A stretch of 64,000 nt of DNA, taken from JAWLGJ01 sp041685145 (GTDB taxonomy: Bacteria > Pseudomonadota > Alphaproteobacteria > Rhodospirillales > Magnetospirillaceae). A model generated the notes under the pieces. It saw only the letters and a list, made by a program, of their open reading frames with translations. It had not been told where the DNA came from and ran no database searches. Every line of letters starts with the position of its first letter. Within the stretch, counting starts at the first letter, position 1. The DNA is taken from positions 1 to 64,000 of the forward strand of contig JAWLGJ010000012.1 of assembly GCA_041685145.1 (NCBI GenBank), read 5' to 3'. Below are positions 45,691-53,160 of this stretch, in pieces. The position numbers and the translations under genes are program-made.

Positions 45691-46249
45691 CGGCGGCCTC
45701 CTGCCACAGTCCGGCGGGTGCCGCGGCGGCGGCCGCCCGCACCAGTTCGCGGTTCTTCTCCAGCACCTCGCCGGAGAAGCGTTCGGCCAGCGCCTTCGAC
45801 AGCGCCTCCACCGGCAACAGCCCGGTCACGGCCAGGAAGGCGGCCAGCAGCGGCACATTCGGCATCGGGCGCCCCAGAACCTCCATCGCCATCGCCGTGG
45901 CGTTGATGGCCACCGTCGGGTGCCCGGTGACGGCGCCGACCGCCTCGGAGGATTCACCGGCATTGGCGAGGATGCCGCCGCCGGCGGCCAGGCCGGCGGT
46001 GGTGCCGGGCAGGTGCAGCAGGCCGGGATCCTGCACGATCAGGAAGCGCGGCGCGTGCACCTGGCTGCGGCGGCGAATGGGGCGGTCGTCGATGCGCACG
46101 AAGGCGGTCACCGGGGCGCCCCGGCGCTCGGCGCCGAAGGCGGGAAAAGCCTGGCAATGGCGGCCGACCTCGAAGGCGGCCGTCGCCAGCAGATAGGCGG
46201 CGACGACATTGCCCTGGCCGCCCCGGCCGTGAATGCGGATTTCGATCAT
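45683..46249 (-). CDS. 2-Oxoacid:ferredoxin oxidoreductase gamma subunit
   Basis: A 188-residue gamma subunit. It begins MIEIRIHGRGGQGNVVAAYLLATAAFEVG, the typical PorG glycine-rich start, followed by FPAFGAERRGAPVTAFVRIDDRPI. It is the first gene of the leftward por operon and overlaps porA by eight bases. The 104 bases upstream hold no recognisable box. Together the operon encodes an oxygen-sensitive 2-oxoacid oxidoreductase, fitting an anaerobic, denitrifying lifestyle. Confidence 0.9.
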   Translation of the reverse strand: MIEIRIHGRGGQGNVVAAYLLATAAFEVGRHCQAFPAFGAERRGAPVTAFVRIDDRPIRRRSQVHAPRFLIVQDPGLLHLPGTTAGLAAGGGILANAGESSEAVGAVTGHPTVAINATAMAMEVLGRPMPNVPLLAAFLAVTGLLPVEALSKALAERFSGEVLEKNRELVRAAAAAAPAGLWQEAADA

Positions 46250-46353
46250 GCGCCCCCCCCAAGCCCCTGGGCCAACCATAGTCCCTGCGGGCGAGGTTGC
46301 AAAGCGGTGGCGGCATTCCCCGCGCCGATGGGGGCGCACGGCGGGCGGCCGGT

Positions 46354-46710
46354 TCAGTTGCGCCGCGGCGGCTCGTCGATCACTTCGGCGGCGGGAAAGG
46401 CGGTGACGCCCTCGCCGCCCGCGTGTTCGATGAGGGCGACGTCGCCGCGGATGCCGCCCTGCTCCAGGGGCAGGGTATTGAAATAGTGCCACACCACCGC
46501 CACCGACACCGCCTCGTCGGCCAGATCCTCTTCCTCGAGTTCCTCCTCGGAGGTCGCCGAATGGTCGCGGAGAACCTCCAGCGAATCGGCGAACATCTCC
46601 TCCATCTCGGCCTCCTCGTCGAGGACGGCGTTGACGATTTCCTCGAATTCCTCGTCTTCGAGGGTATAGCACCACTCGGCCGGCCCGGCCTTGAAATAGA
46701 TGGCCTTCAT
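46354..46710 (-). CDS. Acidic protein, unknown function
   Basis: A 118-residue strongly acidic cytosolic protein. It begins MKAIYFKAGPAEWCYTLEDEEFEEIVNAVLDEE, contains a run of Glu/Asp (SEEELEEEDLADEAVSVA), and ends with ALIEHAGGEGVTAFPAAEVIDEPP. No family recognised. The GAGGGCAC upstream is a usable ribosome site. It stands alone, divergent from purU. Confidence 0.68.
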   Translation of the reverse strand: MKAIYFKAGPAEWCYTLEDEEFEEIVNAVLDEEAEMEEMFADSLEVLRDHSATSEEELEEEDLADEAVSVAVVWHYFNTLPLEQGGIRGDVALIEHAGGEGVTAFPAAEVIDEPPRRN

Positions 46711-46932
46711 GTGCCCTCGGCTCCCTCCGATGTTGGTGGCGGGCTGTGATCCGCCGCCCAAGAGGATGAACTGCGCGACCGCTGGCGCGGTTCCCGTTGC
46801 GGCCATCCTTTTTCCGCCCAACCATCCCCCAGGCGTGGCCGCCGTGCAAGAGGCGGGGCGGGATTGGGCTTGGCGGCCCGCGCGCGCCGGGCTATGACGG
46901 GGCCGGCACCAAGCAAGGGGATTGAACGGGCG

Positions 46933-47793
46933 ATGGCCGCTAATCGCAGATACATCCTTACCATCACCTGCCCCGACACCGTCGGCATCGTCGCGGCGGT
47001 GTCGGGCTTCCTGACCGAGCACGACGCCTTCATCACAGAGGCGGCGCAGTTCGGCGATCCCACCTCGCGGCGCTTTTTCATGCGCATCGTCTTCACCGCC
47101 GGCGCCTTGATGCCGCCCCGGGCCGAGCTGGCAAAGCGCTTCATGGCGGTGGCGCAGCGTTTCCAGATGATCTGGCGCATTCACGACGCCGACGCGCGGC
47201 CGCGGGTGGCGATCCTGGTGTCGAAGTTCGGCCACTGCCTGAACGACCTGCTGCACCGCTGGTACACCGGCAGCCTGCCGGTGGACATCCCCTGCGTGAT
47301 CTCGAACCACGAGGACATGCGCCAGATCGTCGAGTGGCATGGCGTGCCCTACCACCACCTGCCGGTGCGGGCCGAGACCAAGCTGGAGCAGGAGGCCCGC
47401 GTCGCCGGCGTCCTGGAGGAGTCCGGCGCCGACCTCGTCGTGCTGGCGCGCTACATGCAGATTCTGTCGCCGGGCATGTGCGAGCGGCTGGCGGGGCGGG
47501 CCATCAACATTCACCACTCGTTCCTGCCCAGCTTCAAGGGCGCCCGGCCCTATCACCAGGCGCACAAGCGCGGCGTCAAGATCATCGGCGCCACCGCGCA
47601 CTACGTCACCACCGACCTCGACGAGGGGCCGATCATCGAGCAGGCGGTGGAGCGCGTCGATCACACCCACACGCCCGAGGATCTGGTCGCCATCGGGCGC
47701 GACATCGAGAATGTCGTTCTGGCCCGCGCGGTGCGGTACCACATCGAGCATCGCGTGTTGCTGAACGGCAACAAGACGGTGGTGTTCCGTTAG
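46933..47793 (+). CDS. purU: Formyltetrahydrofolate deformylase PurU
   Basis: A 286-residue enzyme that hydrolyses 10-formyl-THF to formate and THF. The N-terminal ACT domain is ILTITCPDTVGIVAAVSGFL. The catalytic formyltransferase domain includes VAILVSKFGHCLNDLL, the HxxxPS-type INIHHSFLPSFKGARPYHQA (catalytic His and Asn) and TAHYVTTDLDEGPIIEQ. ATG 46933 matches the family N-terminus. A CRP-like gene follows 24 bases later. Confidence 0.94.
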   Translation: MAANRRYILTITCPDTVGIVAAVSGFLTEHDAFITEAAQFGDPTSRRFFMRIVFTAGALMPPRAELAKRFMAVAQRFQMIWRIHDADARPRVAILVSKFGHCLNDLLHRWYTGSLPVDIPCVISNHEDMRQIVEWHGVPYHHLPVRAETKLEQEARVAGVLEESGADLVVLARYMQILSPGMCERLAGRAINIHHSFLPSFKGARPYHQAHKRGVKIIGATAHYVTTDLDEGPIIEQAVERVDHTHTPEDLVAIGRDIENVVLARAVRYHIEHRVLLNGNKTVVFR

Positions 47794-47817
47794 GGCGGAT
47801 TGGGCTACCATCGGGGC

Positions 47818-48528
47818 ATGAGCGACATACCCGCCGACGCGCGCCCGGGCCTGGACGGCATCCGCATCCTGGAAGGCATGGGGACCGAGCAGCGGGCCCG
47901 CCTGGAGCGGGCCTGCCGCTTCCGCCGCTATGCGCCGGGCGAACAGATCATCGACTGCGAGAGCGGCAGCCGCGACATCTTCTTCGTGGTCGAGGGGCGC
48001 GTGCGGGTGGTGAACTATTCGCTGTCCGGCCGCGAGGTGGCCCTGGACGACATCGACGCCGGTGGCTATTTCGGCGAACTCGCCGCCATCGACGGCGCGC
48101 CGCGCTCGGCGACGGTGGTGGCCAAGACCGACGCCGTCTGCGCCGCCTGTCCGCCGGATGCCTTCGTCGAGGCGGCGGTGCATTCCCCGGCGGTGGCGCT
48201 GAGCCTGATGCGCGGGCTGGCGCAGATCATCCGCCGCAGCACCGACCGTATCATGGACCTTTCGACCCTGGGCTCCAACAACCGCGTCCATGCCGAGGTG
48301 CTGCGCCTGGCGCGCCGGGCGATGGCCGAGCCGCACGGCGACGGGGCGGTGATCGACCCCCTGCCGTCGCATTCCGAGATCGCCAGCCGCGTCAGCACCA
48401 CCCGCGAAACGGTGGCGCGGGTGCTGAACGACCTGGCGCGGCAGGGCGTGGTGCGGCGCCAGAAGAACGCCCTGCACGTCCTGGACGTCGGCCGCCTGGA
48501 GCAGATGGTCGAAACCGTGCGCGGCTGA
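47818..48528 (+). CDS. CRP-like cAMP-binding transcription factor
   Basis: A 236-residue Crp/Fnr protein closer to true CRP than the other four in the window. The phosphate-binding cassette FGELAAIDGAPRSATVV keeps the Gly-Glu-Leu and Arg-Ser-Ala residues that hold cAMP in E. coli CRP. The recognition helix VSTTRETVARVLNDL keeps the Arg-Glu...Arg set that reads TGTGA. Two TGTGA-N6-TCAC(A/T) boxes lie 1.4-1.5 kb downstream in front of the candidate small RNAs. It is coupled to the ZIP gene with four bases between. Confidence 0.88.
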   Translation: MSDIPADARPGLDGIRILEGMGTEQRARLERACRFRRYAPGEQIIDCESGSRDIFFVVEGRVRVVNYSLSGREVALDDIDAGGYFGELAAIDGAPRSATVVAKTDAVCAACPPDAFVEAAVHSPAVALSLMRGLAQIIRRSTDRIMDLSTLGSNNRVHAEVLRLARRAMAEPHGDGAVIDPLPSHSEIASRVSTTRETVARVLNDLARQGVVRRQKNALHVLDVGRLEQMVETVRG

Positions 48529-48532
48529 GCGG

Positions 48533-49333
48533 ATGGCCCCCGTGGTCGAGGTTTTCGCCGACGTGCCGCTGGTGTGGATGGGCATCCTCGCCAGCCTGAT
48601 GGCGGGCCTCGCGGCGGGGCTGGGGGCGCTGCCGGTTTACGTCGTGCGGGGAATCAGCCGCCGCAGCCAGGACGTGATGCTGGGGGCGGCGGCGGGGCTG
48701 ATGCTGGGCGCGACGGCGTTCTCGCTGGTGCTGCCGGGGCTGGCGGCGGCGGCCACTATGGTGCCGGCGCTGCTGTCGCCGGTGCTGATCGGCGTGGGCA
48801 TGTTCGCCGGCGCGGCGCTGCTGGCGGCGATCCATCACCTGCTGCCGCACGAGCATTTCGTGAAGGGGCGCGAGGCCGCCGCCGGCACGCGCATCCGGCG
48901 GGCGTGGCTGTTCGTCATCGCCATCACCATCCACAACTTCCCCGAGGGGCTGGCGGTGGGGGTGTCGTTCGGCGGCGGCGACGTCGGCAACGGCCTGGCG
49001 GTGACGGCGGCGATCTTCCTGCAGAACCTGCCCGAGGGTTTCGTGGTGGCTCTGGCGCTGCTGGGGCTGGGGTGGGCGCCGACGCCGGCGGTGCTGCTGG
49101 CGCTGGGCACCGGGGCGGTGGAAACGGTGGGCGGATTCGTCGGCGCCGGCCTGGTGTCGCTGTCGGCGGCCCTGCTGCCCTGGGGGATGGCGCTGGCGGC
49201 GGGGGCGATGCTGTTCGTGATCAGTCACGAGGTCATCCCCGAAACCCACCGCAACGGCCACGAAACCCCGGCCACGTTCGGGCTCATGGGCGGCTTCGTG
49301 ATGATGATGTTTCTGGACACCGCCCTGGCCTGA
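48533..49333 (+). CDS. ZIP-family divalent metal transporter
   Basis: A 266-residue inner-membrane protein with eight predicted helices. The signature helix 4 is ITIHNFPEGLAVGVSFGGG and helix 5 is LQNLPEGFVVALAL, with metal-binding His and Glu, and there is a His-rich loop (HHLLPHEHFVKG). ZupT-like proteins import zinc, iron or manganese. It lies downstream of the CRP-like gene and upstream of bacterioferritin, suggesting iron handling. No metal-responsive operator is evident. Confidence 0.88.
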   Translation: MAPVVEVFADVPLVWMGILASLMAGLAAGLGALPVYVVRGISRRSQDVMLGAAAGLMLGATAFSLVLPGLAAAATMVPALLSPVLIGVGMFAGAALLAAIHHLLPHEHFVKGREAAAGTRIRRAWLFVIAITIHNFPEGLAVGVSFGGGDVGNGLAVTAAIFLQNLPEGFVVALALLGLGWAPTPAVLLALGTGAVETVGGFVGAGLVSLSAALLPWGMALAAGAMLFVISHEVIPETHRNGHETPATFGLMGGFVMMMFLDTALA

Positions 49334-49353
49334 GGTATATGTGGCGGCCCCTA

Positions 49354-49367
49354 CTAACGGGCGTTAG
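49354..49367. promoter_or_regulatory. Inverted repeat upstream of bacterioferritin gene
   Basis: CTAACG-GG-CGTTAG, a 6-bp perfect inverted repeat, is centred ~40 bases before the bfr ATG. It could be an operator, perhaps iron-responsive, but it matches no known Fur, Irr or RirA consensus that can be recalled with confidence. Confidence 0.4.
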
Positions 49368-49400
49368 CATTGCGCCAGCCTCATGGAGCAAAGGTGTGCG

Positions 49401-49913
49401 ATGTACGACAAAAGCATCGAGATTTTGAACCGGGTCATTGCCGACGAAATGTCGGCCATCCACCAGTATATGTATTTCCACTTTCACTGCGACGATCAGG
49501 GCTTCGATCCGCTGGCCGCCCTGTTCCGGCGCATTGCCATCGACGAGATGATGCACATCGAGCGCGTCGCCGAGCGCATCCTGTTCCTGAAGGGCGAAGT
49601 GGAAATGGTGGCGTCGGAGAACGTTAAGAAGATTCACGACGTCGGCGAAATGCTGGCCACGGCCGCCGCGATGGAGATGCAGAACATCCGCGACTACAAC
49701 CAGTGGGCGCTGGAATGCGGCCAGGCCGGCGACTCCGGCTCGCGCAAGCTGCTGGAGGATCTCGTCGCCGAGGAGGAGCGCCATTTCGGCCTCTATGACG
49801 ACGAAACCGACAACCTCAAGCGTTTCGGCGAGCGCTACCTGGCGCTGCAGTCCATCGAACGGTCGCGCTCCGGCGGCGGCGGTGGCGACGCCGGCGCCGG
49901 CGCCGGCGCCTGA
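49401..49913 (+). CDS. bfr: Bacterioferritin-like iron-storage protein
   Basis: A 170-residue ferritin-fold protein. Ferroxidase ligands are in VIADEMSAIHQYMYFHF, DEMMHIERVAERILFL and VAEEERHFGLYDDE. The C-terminus has an unusual low-complexity Gly/Ala tail (SGGGGGDAGAGAGA). ATG 49401 is preferred, with GGAGCAAAGG upstream; ATG 49383 is the alternative. The coding sequence ends only 11 bases before the first CRP-type box, so its 3' UTR overlaps the promoter of candidate sRNA 1. Confidence 0.87.
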   Translation: MYDKSIEILNRVIADEMSAIHQYMYFHFHCDDQGFDPLAALFRRIAIDEMMHIERVAERILFLKGEVEMVASENVKKIHDVGEMLATAAAMEMQNIRDYNQWALECGQAGDSGSRKLLEDLVAEEERHFGLYDDETDNLKRFGERYLALQSIERSRSGGGGGDAGAGAGA

Positions 49914-49924
49914 TGTGTCGGGGA

Positions 49925-49967
49925 TGTGACGGCCGTCACTGCCGCCGCCCCCGCGCTTGTGCAGGAT
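49925..49967 (+). promoter_or_regulatory. CRP-type class II promoter of candidate sRNA 1
   Basis: TGTGACGGCCGTCACT (49925-49940) is a near-perfect CRP-type palindrome. A -10-like CAGGAT (49962-49967) ends 34.5 bases from the box centre, the spacing of a class II activator site at -41.5, giving a start at about 49974. Confidence 0.6.
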
Positions 49968-49973
49968 GAGCCC

Positions 49974-50043
49974 TGGCCGGCTTCTCCGGCTGCGCATTCC
50001 TTCACTCCAGGCCGGACGTCCGTGACGTCCGGCCTTTCTTTTG
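49974..50043 (+). ncRNA. Candidate small RNA 1 (tandem pair)
   Basis: A predicted ~70-base transcript. A 5' hairpin GCCGG-CTTCT-CCGGC (49976-49990) exposes a pyrimidine loop. A single-stranded linker contains GCGCATTCCTTCACTCC (49992-50008), followed by an intrinsic terminator. CTTCTCC and CACTCC are complementary to Shine-Dalgarno-like sequences. The second candidate repeats the same layout. No convincing coding sequence is seen in it. Confidence 0.6.
50009..50042 (+). terminator. Rho-independent terminator of candidate sRNA 1
   Basis: AGGCCGGACGT (50009-50019) pairs with ACGTCCGGCCT (50025-50035), an 11-bp perfect stem with loop CCGTG, followed by TTCTTTT. It is more than 95 bases past the bfr stop. 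Confidence 0.92.
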
Positions 50044-50055
50044 TTCCGGCACGGA

Positions 50056-50098
50056 TGTGACGGCGATCACAGCCCCAGGGGGCGGGAACTGGCAGACT
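50056..50098 (+). promoter_or_regulatory. CRP-type class II promoter of candidate sRNA 2
   Basis: TGTGACGGCGATCACA (50056-50071) is an exact TGTGA-N6-TCACA CRP consensus. CAGACT (50093-50098) ends 34.5 bases from its centre, identical to the spacing in the first unit, giving a start near 50105. Confidence 0.65.
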
Positions 50099-50104
50099 GC
50101 TTCA

Positions 50105-50181
50105 CGGCACCGGCCTTTCCGGCGGTGTCGCGCATTCTTCCCACCACTCCGGTCGGGCGGTTCGCCGCCCGACCTTTTTTC
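50105..50181 (+). ncRNA. Candidate small RNA 2 (tandem pair)
   Basis: A predicted ~77-base transcript paralogous in layout to candidate 1. A 5' hairpin CCGG-CCTTT-CCGG (50110-50122) is followed by a linker with the shared GCGCATTC (50130-50137) and TTCCCACCACTCC, then a strong terminator. The pyrimidine loop and linker could pair with ribosome binding sites. It is convergent with the GNAT gene that ends at 50187. Confidence 0.62.
50151..50180 (+). terminator. Rho-independent terminator of candidate sRNA 2
   Basis: GGTCGGGCGG (50151-50160) pairs with CCGCCCGACC (50165-50174) around a TTCG tetraloop, followed by six T. The opposite strand has no U-run, so it serves the rightward transcript. 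Confidence 0.93.
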
Positions 50182-50186
50182 CGGGA

Positions 50187-50729
50187 TCAGGTCTGGTCGC
50201 CGCCGGGGCCGAGTGGGCGGTGCATGATGACGACGTCGACCCAGCGCCCGAACTTCCAGCCAACTCCCCGCAGCACGCCCTCCTGCCGAAAACCCAGGCT
50301 GGCGTGCAGGCGCACCGAAGCGACGTTGGCGGAGTCGCCGATGACGGCGATCATCTGGCGGTAGCCAAGTTCGCCGCACCCTTCGATGAGCCGCGACAGC
50401 AGCGCCCGCCCGATGCCGCGCCGCACCGCATCGGGGGCGACGTAGATGGAGTCCTCGATGGTGTAGCGATAGGCCGATCGCGTGCGGAAAGGCCCGGCAT
50501 AGGCAAAGCCCAGCACGCGGCCTTCCTGCGCGGCGACCAGGAACGGCAGGCCGCGTTCGCGCACGCCCTGCCAGCGCCGCCGCATCTCCTCGGCGTCTGG
50601 CGGTTCCTCCTCGAAGGAGGCGGCGGTGTTGGCCACGTAATGGGCATAGACGGCGGCGACGCCGGGTATATCGTCGGCGGCGGCCTCGCGGACGACCACC
50701 GACAGCGGATCGCTGGCTGGCATGGTCAT
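50187..50729 (-). CDS. GNAT acetyltransferase, phosphinothricin/methionine sulfone type
   Basis: A 180-residue GNAT enzyme of the Pat/MnaT group. It starts with VVREAAADDIPGVAAVYAHYV, contains SFEEEPPDAEEMRRR, FAYAGPFRTRSAYRYTIEDSIYV, the acetyl-CoA pyrophosphate loop RRGIGRALLSRLIE and ASVRLHASLGFRQEG. Members acetylate phosphinothricin, methionine sulfone or similar amino-acid analogues; the natural substrate is unclear. Its start overlaps the stop of the upstream N-formylglutamate amidohydrolase gene by four bases. Confidence 0.88.
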   Translation of the reverse strand: MTMPASDPLSVVVREAAADDIPGVAAVYAHYVANTAASFEEEPPDAEEMRRRWQGVRERGLPFLVAAQEGRVLGFAYAGPFRTRSAYRYTIEDSIYVAPDAVRRGIGRALLSRLIEGCGELGYRQMIAVIGDSANVASVRLHASLGFRQEGVLRGVGWKFGRWVDVVIMHRPLGPGGDQT

Positions 50730-51616
50730 CGCGACGGCCGCAGCTCCTCCCAGGGCAGCGCCGCCAGGGCGCCCACCATGCTTTCGAGATCCTTGGACAA
50801 GCGGTCGAAGCCGTCGTTGCGCCGGTGCAGGGCCTCGTCCATGTACAGGCGCCGGTTCAGTTCGACCTGCACGACGTGGACGCCCTGGCGCGGCCGCCCG
50901 TAATGGCGGGTGGTGAAGCCGCCGGCATAGGGGGCGTTGCGCACCACCTCATAGCCCAGCGCCGTCAGCGTCACCTCGGCCATCTGGACGACGATGGGGG
51001 CGCAGGAACTGCCGAAGCAGTCGCCCAGCACCACGTCGACGCCCGCGCCGTTGCGCCCCGAGCGGCCGCCGGCCCCGGCCGAGGGCATCGAGTGGCAGTC
51101 CACCAGCACACAGCAGCCGAAGCGTTCGACGGTGCCGTCGATCAGGGCGCCCAGGGCCCGATGATAGGGGCGGTAGAACCGGCTGATGCGCTCCTCGGCC
51201 TCGGCGAAGGTCAGCTTGCGGCGATAGATTTCGGCGCCGCTGGCGACGACGCGGGCGATGGTGCCCAGGCCCGCCGCCACCCGCGGTGAGGCGGCGTTGA
51301 CATGCGCGGGCAGCGAGTCGGCGAACATGGCCGGGTCCAACTCGTAGGGTTCGCGGTTGGGGTCGACATAGGCGCGCGGGAACAGCGCCCGCAACAGCGG
51401 CGCCCCATGCGCCGGCGCGTGGGCGAACAGCTCGTCGACGAAACTGTCCTCCGAGCGCCGCAGCCCGCGCTCGTCCAGCGCCGCCGCGTCCAGGAAATCG
51501 GCGGGATAGTCGCTGCCGCTGTGCGGCGAGGCGAACACCAGCGGCACCGTCTGTTCCGCGGGCGCCAGGATCTGCACCGCCCGCGCTATATCGCTGTCCG
51601 GCAAGAAGCTGTCCAT
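50726..51616 (-). CDS. N-formylglutamate amidohydrolase family protein
   Basis: A 296-residue metal hydrolase with VFASPHSGSDYP, the ED/His region RRSEDSFVDELF, PRAYVDPNREPYELDPAMF and the ligand segment VLVDCHSMPS. The family releases formate from N-formylglutamate at the end of histidine degradation; related proteins have other N-acyl substrates. ATG 51616 gives a typical N-terminus but a weak ribosome site; an ATG at 51652 is possible. It is coupled to the GNAT gene. Confidence 0.85.
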   Translation of the reverse strand: MDSFLPDSDIARAVQILAPAEQTVPLVFASPHSGSDYPADFLDAAALDERGLRRSEDSFVDELFAHAPAHGAPLLRALFPRAYVDPNREPYELDPAMFADSLPAHVNAASPRVAAGLGTIARVVASGAEIYRRKLTFAEAEERISRFYRPYHRALGALIDGTVERFGCCVLVDCHSMPSAGAGGRSGRNGAGVDVVLGDCFGSSCAPIVVQMAEVTLTALGYEVVRNAPYAGGFTTRHYGRPRQGVHVVQVELNRRLYMDEALHRRNDGFDRLSKDLESMVGALAALPWEELRPSR

Positions 51617-51739
51617 GCTGTCTGGTTTAGTGCAAACGCCCCGTCCTGTCATCCTCCCAGCCGTGGCGTCGGCGCGAATGCAGGGGCTTGCAATGCCGGC
51701 GCCGAGGCGCTAAAAGGCAGCCCTCACCCCACGACGGAT

Positions 51740-51814
51740 GGGCGCGTAGCTCAGCGGGAGAGCACTACGTTGACATCGTAGGGGTCGCTGGTTCAATCCC
51801 AGCCGCGCCCACCA
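51740..51814 (+). tRNA. tRNA-Val (GAC)
   Basis: GGGCGCG pairs with CGCGCCC in the acceptor. D-arm GCTCAGCGGGAGAGC, anticodon stem CTACG/CGTAG with loop TTGACAT (anticodon GAC), T-arm with TTCAATC, discriminator A and encoded CCA complete a 75-base tRNA. Its 3' 22 bases overlap, on the opposite strand, the end of the histidine kinase gene. Confidence 0.97.
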
Positions 51815-53157
51815 TCTTTTTCGTATTCCAGTATCACCACCGCCTCGAAACCATCGCTCTGGCCGCCGGCCGGCGAGCGGATGACGAGACGGCCGCCGCT
51901 TTGGCGCAGGATGGCCTCGGCGATGGCGAGGCCCAGCCCGGCGCCTTCGCCCGTGCCGGTGCCGCGCGCGAAGCGGTGGGTGAGGGTGGCCAGTGTTGCG
52001 GCGGGGACGACGGGGCCGGCGTTGACCACATGCACGGCACCGTCGGCGTCGATGCGCACCGTCACCGGCGCCCCGGGGGTGCCGTGGACGAGGGCGTTCT
52101 CGACCAGATTGGCCATGACGATGCCGAAGCCATCGATGTCGACGGCCGCCTCCAGCCGGGCGTGACCGCCGTCGTCGAGGCGCAGCCGCCCGCGCCCGCG
52201 CTGGTCGCGCGCATACTCGTCCACCACCGCGCGCAGGGCGGGAAGCAGGTCCACCCGCCCGCCGCCCGCGCCGATGCCGGCATCGGCGCGGGCGAGTTGC
52301 AGCAGCTTGCTCACCAGCCGTTGCAGGCGCCTGAGCGTCGCCTCGATGCGGTCCACCCGCTCGGCGTTGGGGCCGTCGGCCAGCGCGGCGGCGAGCCGCT
52401 GCGTCTGGGCGAGGGCGGCGGCGATGGGGGTGCGCAGTTCATGGGCGCTGTTGGCGGCAAAGCTGCGCTCGGCCTCGACGGCGGCGCGCAGGCGGGCGAG
52501 CAGGTGGTCCACGGCGGCGGCGATGGGGGCAAGCTCGTCGGGCAGGGGCTGACGGTCCAGCGGGGCGAGGTTGTCGCCGCCGCGCCGCTCGATGGCGTCC
52601 CGCAGCGCCGCCACCGGCCGCAGGCCCCGCCGCACGATGGCGGCGATGGCAAGGGCGCTCAGCGGCACCAGGAGCAGCACCGGCAGCAACAGCATCGCGG
52701 CGCTTTCGACCAGCGCCTCGCGGCGGTGAGCCAGGGGCTCGGCCACCTGGATGAACACCGTGTCGCTGATGGTGGGTTCGGTATAGACGCGGAACCCGGC
52801 GGTGTTGCTGAAGCCCCGTGCCAGCGGCACCGCGAACGCCGCCTCGCGGGCGTCGTGGGAGCGCAGCAACACCCGCCCGCTGCCGTCGCGCACCTGATAG
52901 GTGAGATACTCGCGGTGTTCGGCGATGCCGGTGGCGGCGGCGGTAAGCGGCGGCTCCAGCGTCTCCTGCGCGAACAGGTCGGCGACGGCCAGCGGCAGCA
53001 GGCGCTGCGCCGTCTCCTGCAAGGCGCTGTCGAAGGCCTCGTTGAGTTCGTGGCGAATCACCGCCGTCGAAACCGCGGCGGCCAGCAGCCACAGGACCGC
53101 CACCAGCCCCGTCAGCGCCAGCGTCAGCCGCCGTGAAATGCTGTCGGGGCGCGTCAC
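51793..53157 (-). CDS. Sensor histidine kinase (QseC/TctE-like)
   Basis: A 454-residue kinase. Membrane helices lie at ~12-33 and ~155-178, flanking a ~120-residue periplasmic sensor with LTAAATGIAEHREYLTYQVRD. HAMP-like region ~178-230. DHp box with catalytic His in SFAANSAHELRTPIAAAL. N box MANLVENALVHG and G box GEGAGLGLAIAEAILRQSGG. It is coupled to the response regulator three bases upstream. The stop codon lies within the antisense of tRNA-Val, so the last seven codons overlap the tRNA gene. Confidence 0.93.
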   Translation of the reverse strand: MTRPDSISRRLTLALTGLVAVLWLLAAAVSTAVIRHELNEAFDSALQETAQRLLPLAVADLFAQETLEPPLTAAATGIAEHREYLTYQVRDGSGRVLLRSHDAREAAFAVPLARGFSNTAGFRVYTEPTISDTVFIQVAEPLAHRREALVESAAMLLLPVLLLVPLSALAIAAIVRRGLRPVAALRDAIERRGGDNLAPLDRQPLPDELAPIAAAVDHLLARLRAAVEAERSFAANSAHELRTPIAAALAQTQRLAAALADGPNAERVDRIEATLRRLQRLVSKLLQLARADAGIGAGGGRVDLLPALRAVVDEYARDQRGRGRLRLDDGGHARLEAAVDIDGFGIVMANLVENALVHGTPGAPVTVRIDADGAVHVVNAGPVVPAATLATLTHRFARGTGTGEGAGLGLAIAEAILRQSGGRLVIRSPAGGQSDGFEAVVILEYEKDGGRGWD

Positions 53158-53160
53158 GGC

